A program made the position numbers and the translations under genes. DNA of 64,000 nt from contig NZ_JBGJKZ010000001.1 of the NCBI RefSeq assembly GCF_041359055.1, positions 310,001 through 374,000 of the forward strand, written 5' to 3'. This DNA is from Paenalcaligenes hominis_A (lineage in GTDB: Bacteria > Pseudomonadota > Gammaproteobacteria > Burkholderiales > Burkholderiaceae_B). This document shows positions 63,978 through 64,000 of the stretch, piece by piece (within the stretch, counting starts at the first letter, position 1; each line of letters begins with the position of its first letter). The notes beneath the pieces were generated by a model that worked only from the letters and a program-made list of their open reading frames with translations, ran no database searches and had not been told where the DNA came from.

Positions 63978-64000
63978 GTATATAGGTTATATGAAATATT

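Overview
The window reads as a stretch of chromosome from a betaproteobacterium of the Alcaligenaceae, near Bordetella, Alcaligenes or Paenalcaligenes. Support comes from the order birA-coaX-galU, dacA-dat-ybeD-lipB-lipA, rpe/gph-trpEGDC, apaG-mltA-UbiH-like-dsbC, and a nicotinate catabolic block with a BpsR/NicR-type MarR regulator. Base composition is moderate and intergenic regions are AT-richer. I see no rRNA, tRNA, CRISPR array, insertion sequence or phage gene.

Layout. (1) 1-4800: a salicylate/gentisate unit on the minus strand (MarR, thioesterase, fused salicylyl-CoA 5-hydroxylase, gentisate 1,2-dioxygenase cut by the window edge). (2) 4797-9182: indolepyruvate:ferredoxin oxidoreductase iorA-iorB with a divergent MarR gene. 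(3) 9183-27956: housekeeping genes. These include birA-coaX-small ORF-galU, dacA-dat-ybeD-lipB-lipA, the gph-trpL-trpEGDC-ung run with a Trp-rich leader peptide and attenuator, rpe, apaG, mltA, a UbiH-like hydroxylase and dsbC. An EAL phosphodiesterase gene sits between gph and rpe. (4) 28071-29639: a winged-helix regulator fused to an EAL domain that has lost its EAL motif. (5) 29645-45178: a complete catecholate siderophore locus of enterobactin type, all on the minus strand. It encodes uptake (permease, ATPase, binding protein), an esterase, a phosphopantetheinyl transferase, EntE, a separate aryl carrier protein, an EntF-like synthetase with a serine code, an EntS-like exporter, a YncE-like beta-propeller, EntC, EntB and EntA. 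Two candidate Fur boxes flag its two promoters. (6) 45272-48144: a SapC-family gene and an unusual UvrD-like helicase with a DUF5710 tail. (7) 48145-54558: a PheC-like periplasmic protein, a TerC-family metal transporter behind a yybP-ykoY manganese riboswitch, TetR and AraC regulators flanking a 2,4'-dihydroxyacetophenone dioxygenase-like cupin, and the choline transporter BetT. (8) 54987-64000: an aspartate dehydrogenase followed by the nicotinate degradation locus (MarR, nicC, nicT, nicF, nicX, nicD, nicB-like). A shared palindromic motif lies in front of both nic transcription units.

How they work together. Aromatic catabolism dominates the accessory part. Salicylyl-CoA goes to gentisyl-CoA, gentisate and maleylpyruvate. 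Nicotinate goes through 6-hydroxynicotinate, 2,5-dihydroxypyridine, N-formylmaleamate and maleamate to maleate. Aryl pyruvates go to aryl-acetyl-CoA. The siderophore locus can convert chorismate to 2,3-dihydroxybenzoate, load it on the free carrier protein, condense it with serine, cyclise, export, re-import and hydrolyse the ferric product. Parts not visible here are the salicylate-CoA ligase, maleate isomerase, the small subunit and cytochrome of the nicotinate hydroxylase, a TonB-dependent receptor, an MbtH protein and a second permease subunit.
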